This document shows positions 6,075 to 9,647 of a stretch of 9,647 bases of DNA, piece by piece. The stretch lies in contig JAEYUL010000145.1 of the NCBI GenBank assembly GCA_023432565.1, forward strand, positions 1 to 9,647. The letters are read 5' to 3'. The notes beneath the pieces are model-generated. The model was not told where the DNA came from, ran no database searches, and worked only from the letters and a program-made list of their open reading frames with translations. How positions within the stretch are numbered: position 1 is the stretch's first letter; every line of letters starts with the position of its first letter. The position numbers and the translations under genes were made by a program. The DNA is from Actinomycetes bacterium (GTDB lineage: Bacteria > Actinomycetota > Actinomycetes > Actinomycetales > Cellulomonadaceae).

Positions 6075-7756
6075 GCACCCGCCGCGCCGGCATCCGCCCG
6101 GCGGCCCACCATCGCCGCACGCGCGCCCTCGTGGCCGCGCTGGTCGCGATGCTCACGCTCGGCGCGTGCACGTCGATCCCCACGTCGGGTCCCGTGCGCG
6201 AGGGCGACGGGACCGTGGTCGAGAACGGCGACATCGACCTGCTCGCAGAGGGCCCTCGGCCCGGCGCCACGCCCCAGCAGATCGTCGAGGGCTTCCAGCT
6301 CGCCGGGGCGGCCGGCTTCGACAGCGAGTTCGCGACCGCCCGCGAGTTCCTCACCGGCCCCGTCAAGAGCTCGTGGGAGCCGCTCACCGAGGTGCTCGTC
6401 GCCGGCGGTCCGGTCGAGATCTCGACCGCGTCGCGTGCGGTCACTGCGACCGTGCCCCTCGGGGCGCGCGTGGACGAGGTCGGGCGCTACACCGAGGCGC
6501 CGCGGGGCGCGGACACCGCCGTCACCTACGAGCTCGTGCGCGACAGCACGGGCGAGTGGCGGATCTCGCAGGCGCAGGACGGGCTCGTCCTGAGCGCGGC
6601 CGCGTTCGACAAGCAGTTCCGCTCGTCGCCGTTGTACTTCCTGTCCGCGGACGGCTCGTCCCTCGTCCCCGACATCCGCTGGTTCCCGGCTCACAACCTG
6701 CAGACGTGGGTGGCCCGCGCACTGCTCGCCGGTCCGTCGCCCTGGCTGCGTGACGCGGTCACGACCGCGATCCCCGAGGGGGTGGAGCTGCAGGCGGGGA
6801 CCGTCGTCATCGACGGCTCCGGCTCGGCGCTCGTGCCGCTCGACCCCGCCAACACGCTGCTCAAGGCCGACACGGCGGCCGTCGTCGCGCAGTTCGAGGC
6901 CTCGCTCGTGCAGGTCGCGGGCGTGCGCCAGGTCAAGGTCACCGCGGGTGCGGTGCCGCTCGTCGAGAAGCAGGAGCTCTCGCGCGGAGGCCTGCCCGAC
7001 GGTCCCGTCGAGATGATCCAGGACGACCGGCTCGTCGCGCTCGGCCAGGACGGCCTGGCTCCCGTGGACGGCCTGGCACCCCTGCCCGAGGGCGCGCGCT
7101 CGCCCGCACGCGACGAGAAGGGCACGGTGCGCGTCATGCTCGACGCGACCGGCGCGCTCGTCACCGTGCCCCGTGACGACGACGAGTCGCGCGTGCTGGT
7201 GCCCGGCAACGGCCTGGTCGCGCCGTCGGTCGACCGGCTCGGCTGGGTGTGGACGGCGCGCGCCGGCGAGGGCGTGATCGCCGTCAAGGACGGCACCGAC
7301 GCCATCGTGGTGCCCGCGGAGTGGCTCGAGGGCCGCACCGTCGTCGCGGTGCGGATGGCGCGCGACGCGACGCGGCTGGCCGTGGTGTCGCGGGGGGCCG
7401 ACGGAGTGTGGGTCAACGTGTTCCCGGTGGTGCGTGACGCGCAGGACACGCCGCAGAAGCTGGGCGAGCCGGTGCGCGTCGGCGCGGTCCTGGAGGACGC
7501 GACCGAGGTGGTGTGGCTCGAGGAGTCCGTGCTCGGCGTGGTCGGGCGCGGCAGCGGCGAGCCGTCGCTGGTGCACCGGGTGCCCGTGTTCGGCGCCACG
7601 ACGTCGGAGGCCGAGCTGCCGGACATCGCCGGGCTCGCGGGTGGACGCGTGGTGTACGTCGCGACGACGGACGGTGTGCTGCACAAGCTCGTCGGCACGG
7701 CGTGGACCACCGTCGCCGACGTCGAGGGCGTGCGCGACCCGAGCTACCCGGGCTGA
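6071..7756 (+). CDS. lpqB: LpqB, lipoprotein partner of MtrB
   Basis: The 561-residue exported lipoprotein has a basic n-region (1-19), a hydrophobic core (about 19-29) and the lipobox LGAC, with the lipidated cysteine at C33. Then follow an LpqB N-terminal domain (about 40-180), a GerMN-type domain (about 186-300, beginning SPLYFLSADGSSLVPDIRWFPAHNLQTWVARALLAGPS and ending near VAGVRQVKVTAGAVPL), and a C-terminal beta-propeller-like LpqB domain (about 305-561). The order and length match the mycobacterial protein (about 580 residues). In mycobacteria LpqB sits on the outer face of the membrane, binds the MtrB sensor domain and affects MtrA phosphorylation, division and motility. The ATG overlaps the mtrB stop and has a perfect ribosome binding site. 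The gene ends 54 bases from the stop of the convergent PH-domain gene. Confidence 0.95.
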   Translation: MSTRRAGIRPAAHHRRTRALVAALVAMLTLGACTSIPTSGPVREGDGTVVENGDIDLLAEGPRPGATPQQIVEGFQLAGAAGFDSEFATAREFLTGPVKSSWEPLTEVLVAGGPVEISTASRAVTATVPLGARVDEVGRYTEAPRGADTAVTYELVRDSTGEWRISQAQDGLVLSAAAFDKQFRSSPLYFLSADGSSLVPDIRWFPAHNLQTWVARALLAGPSPWLRDAVTTAIPEGVELQAGTVVIDGSGSALVPLDPANTLLKADTAAVVAQFEASLVQVAGVRQVKVTAGAVPLVEKQELSRGGLPDGPVEMIQDDRLVALGQDGLAPVDGLAPLPEGARSPARDEKGTVRVMLDATGALVTVPRDDDESRVLVPGNGLVAPSVDRLGWVWTARAGEGVIAVKDGTDAIVVPAEWLEGRTVVAVRMARDATRLAVVSRGADGVWVNVFPVVRDAQDTPQKLGEPVRVGAVLEDATEVVWLEESVLGVVGRGSGEPSLVHRVPVFGATTSEAELPDIAGLAGGRVVYVATTDGVLHKLVGTAWTTVADVEGVRDPSYPG

Positions 7757-7760
7757 CGCG

Positions 7761-7787
7761 GGCCGGTTCCCGTCGGGTCGGGCGGCC
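7761..7787. terminator. Possible GC-rich hairpin between convergent genes
   Basis: GGCCG (7761-7765) can pair with CGGCC (7783-7787), and inside it CCCG (7769-7772) with CGGG (7779-7782), around a 6-base loop and a 3-base bulge. It lies 5 bases after the lpqB stop in the 54-base convergent gap. There is no T tract, so an intrinsic terminator is only a possibility in this GC-rich background. Confidence 0.3.
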
Positions 7788-7810
7788 GGTCGCACGCCGG
7801 GCGTCGGCCC

Positions 7811-8707
7811 TCAGGCGTCGGCGCCGTCGGTGCGTCGTGGCTGCTGGTGACTGAGGTCGACGAACCGCGCGGTCGGCTCCGAGACGAACCATGACGGCTC
7901 GTCGTCGTCCGTGCGAGGCACGTCCTGCGTGCGCGGACCGGCCAGGATGGGCTGGGTGTCGCCCGGCGCGTACGCCTCGTCGTCCGCGGCCGGCGCGGGT
8001 GTCCCGGAGCTCGTCGGGACGAGTGCCGGGGGGACGGCCGGTGGCCGCGCCGGTGATGGCGCCTCGTCGTGCCCGTGCTCGTACTCGTACTCGTGCTCGT
8101 GCGCGTGCGCGGCGTCGAGCGGTTCGGGGGAGGAGGGCCACCCAGCGCGTCCGGGGCGGCCCGTGCCCGGCCTGCCGTCCGGCGGCTCCTGGCCAGGGGT
8201 GAAGATCAGGGCGCACAGGTCGCGGTACGTCGCGTCCGGCCGGGCGACCCAGTTGATCTGGCGCAGCGCCTGGTCCTGGCCCGCGGACTCCAGGAGGAAC
8301 TGCCCGTAGCCGAGCAGCTGCCCGAGGACGGAGCGCGAGTACCGCATGTCCGTGACCTTCATCAGGGGCATCATCCCGATCTGGTGCGTGACGAGCCCCG
8401 TGAGCAGGAGCATGCGCTTGTCGGTGGCGACGAACCACTCGACGCGCCACACGAGCAGCGCCCAGCCGAGCCGGGCGAGCGCCGCGAGCCACAGCCACCA
8501 CACCAGGAGGGAGGACTCCCCGAGCGCCGGCTGCAGGGCGAACGAGAGCCACCCGCACAGCGCGAGCACGGCGAGCGCGGTCAGCGCGGGCTCGAGGAGC
8601 TTGGCCCAGTGCCACCGCGCGGCGAGCACGACCCGTTCGCCGGGCAGCACGTACCGGCGCAGCAGTCGGTGCGTCATGACGATGCGCGTCGCCTCGTCCG
8701 TCGTCAC
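7811..8707 (-). CDS. PH-domain (bPH_2/DUF304-type) membrane protein with long disordered tail
   Basis: The 298-residue protein starts at GTG 8707. An alternative ATG at 8677 has no comparable ribosome binding site. A cytoplasmic N-terminus with VLPGERVVLAARWHWAKLLEPAL (20-42) leads into two membrane spans (about 39-60 and 65-86). A bacterial PH domain follows at about 87-168: VEWFVATDKRMLLLTGLVTHQIGMMPLMKVTDMRYSRSVLGQLLGYGQFLLESAGQDQALRQINWV. This domain architecture is recognised across actinobacteria, but its ligand and role are not established. Residues 170-298 are disordered and acidic/Pro-rich, with an AHAHEHEYEYEHGHDE block (200-215), and end in WFVSEPTARFVDLSHQQP. The gene converges on lpqB and follows, after 48 bases, a small membrane-protein gene on the same strand with which it probably forms an operon. 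A link to MtrB/LpqB is only positional. Confidence 0.88.
   Translation of the reverse strand: MTTDEATRIVMTHRLLRRYVLPGERVVLAARWHWAKLLEPALTALAVLALCGWLSFALQPALGESSLLVWWLWLAALARLGWALLVWRVEWFVATDKRMLLLTGLVTHQIGMMPLMKVTDMRYSRSVLGQLLGYGQFLLESAGQDQALRQINWVARPDATYRDLCALIFTPGQEPPDGRPGTGRPGRAGWPSSPEPLDAAHAHEHEYEYEHGHDEAPSPARPPAVPPALVPTSSGTPAPAADDEAYAPGDTQPILAGPRTQDVPRTDDDEPSWFVSEPTARFVDLSHQQPRRTDGADA
8074..8109. repeat. Coding hexanucleotide repeat (six units)
   Basis: Six consecutive 6-base units of the pattern cgt-g/a-c-t/g (cgtgct, cgtact twice, cgtgct, cgtgcg twice) encode, on the minus strand, alternating His or Tyr with Ala or Glu (AHAHEHEYEYEH). Because the unit is six bases, slippage changes the length of the block without a frameshift. 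Confidence 0.8.
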
Positions 8708-8711
8708 CTCA

Positions 8712-8718
8712 CCCTCCC
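8712..8718 (-). promoter_or_regulatory. Shine-Dalgarno deciding the GTG start of the PH-domain gene
   Basis: Read on the minus strand, GGGAGGG ends 4 bases before the GTG at 8707-8705. This supports the GTG start over the ATG ten codons inside. Confidence 0.7.
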
Positions 8719-8755
8719 GTCCGCACGTGGCCGGCGCGTGCGTGTCGTCCCGCGG

Positions 8756-8923
8756 TCAGGACGCCAGGTTGCTGAAGAACTGGGCGAACCCCGCGAACGC
8801 GGCGTAGACGAAGTCCCAGGCGGAACGCGCGACGTCGGCGGCCTTGCCGGGGTTGCGGACCACCGCGTACAGGAGGAAGACCACTCCGATCCAGATCAGG
8901 ATGCTCTTCGCTCTCGGCGGCAT
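8756..8923 (-). CDS. Small single-pass membrane protein, 55 residues
   Basis: This is a short gene from ATG 8923-8921 to TGA 8758-8756, with a good GGAGG ribosome binding site (8935-8931) 7 bases upstream. The protein starts MPPRAKSIL, has one membrane span at about 7-22 (SILIWIGVVFLLYAVV), then RNPGKAADVARSAWDFVY and a short amphipathic Phe/Ala-rich helix ending FFSNLAS. A basic start and a span followed by NPxxAA and an amphipathic helix resemble small conserved actinobacterial membrane proteins of unknown function; I cannot name the family. It is 48 bases upstream of the PH-domain gene on the same strand, so the two are probably co-transcribed. Codon third positions are G/C-rich as in the neighbours, and the ribosome binding site, clean start and operon position argue for a real gene. 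Confidence 0.8.
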   Translation of the reverse strand: MPPRAKSILIWIGVVFLLYAVVRNPGKAADVARSAWDFVYAAFAGFAQFFSNLAS

Positions 8924-9188
8924 GCTCGGTCCTCCGGGTCGTCTCGTCGTCGCGTGGTCAGATGGTGCTGGTCACCTGCCGCCGCCGCCGTCCAGCCGAT
9001 ACCGGCGTGCCGCGGCGCAGCCCCCCGGTCGGCGCACACAGTACAGAACGGGACGAGTCGCCCACACGCGACACGTCGCCCGTGGGCCGGCTCCTCGTCA
9101 CGGGTGGCCGTCTGCCGCTGGTCCCCGGCCGTCCACAGCCCCCGTGCGCCCCGCGCTCCGGTCGCGCGCACAGGGGCAGGATCGCGGC
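8924..9188. promoter_or_regulatory. Divergent intergenic region between the small-protein gene and comF
   Basis: These 265 bases contain no gene I can support and should hold the promoters of both sides. On the minus strand a TACTGT hexamer (reverse complement of 9038-9043) fits a -10 element and would give a leader of about 107 bases before the small-protein ATG; its -35 region is poor. This is one of the few A/T-containing spots here. On the plus side, AGGA at 9178-9181 is the likely comF ribosome binding site. No riboswitch, inverted repeat or known operator stands out. Confidence 0.35.
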
Positions 9189-9647
9189 GTGCCTCCCGAC
9201 CGTGCGGCCACCCCACCGGTGTCCCGGTGCGCCCCGGGCAGCCGGGCCGCGGCGGGCCTGCGCGCGGCGTGCCGCGACCTGGCCGGCCTGCTGCTGCCGG
9301 TGCAGTGCGCCGGCTGCGGCGTGGACGACGACCCCTGGTGCCCGGCGTGCCGTGCGCCGTTCGACGTCGACCCGTGGCGCTGCGAGGACCGGGCCGGCCG
9401 TCTCGACCTCCTCGACGCCCCGGCATTTCCCGTGCGCACCCTGGCCGACTGCGTCGGTCCCGCTCGGGCGGCCGTGATCGCCTGGAAGGACCGCGGCCGA
9501 CGCGACCTCACCGCGGACCTCGTGCGTCACGCGCACCGCCTGGGCGTGGCGCTCGCGGCAGACCTGCCGCAGCTGCCCGTCGGCGCGGGCGTGCTGGTCG
9601 TCCCCGCGCCGTCGGCGCCCGGCGCCCGGCGGCGGCGAGGCTTCGCG
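9189..9647 (+). CDS. comF: ComF-like phosphoribosyltransferase, 5' part (runs off the window)
   Basis: The first 153 codons of a ComF-family gene are present; the frame is open to the right edge. I chose GTG 9189 because AGGA (9178-9181) lies 7 bases upstream. GTGs at 9144 and 9219 are in frame but lack a better site. The N-terminal zinc ribbon is visible as C40-x2-C43-x7-C51-x2-C54 (CAGC then CPAC), after the usual LAGLLLPVQC lead-in. Then follow the ComF-typical AVIAWKDRGRRDL (about 95-107) and VLVVPAPSAPGARRRRGF at the end, which opens the phosphoribosyltransferase domain; the PRPP-binding loop lies outside the window. ComF supports DNA uptake in naturally competent bacteria. In actinobacteria its homologue is conserved near mtrAB-lpqB, but its role there is unclear. 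The N-terminal 25 residues, before the conserved part, are poorly constrained. Confidence 0.9.
   Translation, partial: MPPDRAATPPVSRCAPGSRAAAGLRAACRDLAGLLLPVQCAGCGVDDDPWCPACRAPFDVDPWRCEDRAGRLDLLDAPAFPVRTLADCVGPARAAVIAWKDRGRRDLTADLVRHAHRLGVALAADLPQLPVGAGVLVVPAPSAPGARRRRGFA

Noticed and set aside
5675..7795. 706-codon minus-strand frame opposite lpqB
   Set aside because: It has no domain or signal and is antisense to a clear LpqB; it is a high-GC shadow frame.
7800..7822. Direct repeat ggcgtcggc at 7800-7808 and 7814-7822
   Set aside because: It is a short GC-rich repeat straddling the end of the PH-domain gene, easily due to chance in this composition; it has no inverted form and no flanking mobile-element features.
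9131..9138. gtccacag, resembling part of a DnaA box
   Set aside because: There is a single imperfect match with no second box or A/T-rich unwinding region, so it does not support an origin.
8962..9477. 171-codon plus-strand frame and opposing minus-strand frames across the comF start
   Set aside because: The comF zinc-ribbon and phosphoribosyltransferase motifs lie in another frame starting at 9189; these frames are Arg-rich shadows.

Overview
The window is about 73% G+C by eye, with codons ending mostly in G or C, frequent GTG starts, and gene content that points to a high-GC Gram-positive actinobacterium. The proteins look most like Micrococcales such as Cellulomonas and relatives; the genus is inferred from resemblance, not proven. 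No mobile element, phage gene, CRISPR array, tRNA or rRNA is visible. This is a conserved chromosomal core locus for cell-envelope signalling.

Left part (1-3486, minus strand): four genes read right to left from about 3486. They encode a proline/glycine/tyrosine-rich polytopic membrane protein of the 'glycerophosphoryl diester phosphodiesterase membrane domain' type, a DUF4129 protein, a DUF4350 protein, and the first 80 codons of a gene that is probably a MoxR-family AAA ATPase. All three junctions are 4-base start/stop overlaps, so this is a tight, translationally coupled operon. Its function is not established.

Centre (3656-7756, plus strand): mtrA-mtrB-lpqB, diverging from the first operon across 169 bases. 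MtrB is the membrane sensor kinase, MtrA is its OmpR-type response regulator, and LpqB is the lipoprotein that modulates MtrB outside the membrane. In other actinobacteria this system controls cell division and cell-wall metabolism. An extended -10 element placed exactly 6 bases before the mtrA ATG suggests a leaderless mtrA transcript.

Right part (7811-9647): a minus-strand pair converges on lpqB. It consists of a 55-residue single-pass membrane protein and a two-TM PH-domain (bPH_2) protein with a long disordered tail carrying a His/Glu/Tyr hexanucleotide repeat. Diverging from the pair, after 265 non-coding bases, is the 5' part of a comF-like phosphoribosyltransferase gene that runs off the window.

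I do not see a convincing new defence or mobile system. The best candidates for under-described biology are the coupled DUF4129/DUF4350/membrane-protein operon beside mtrAB, the small protein/PH-protein pair, and the possible leaderless start of mtrA.
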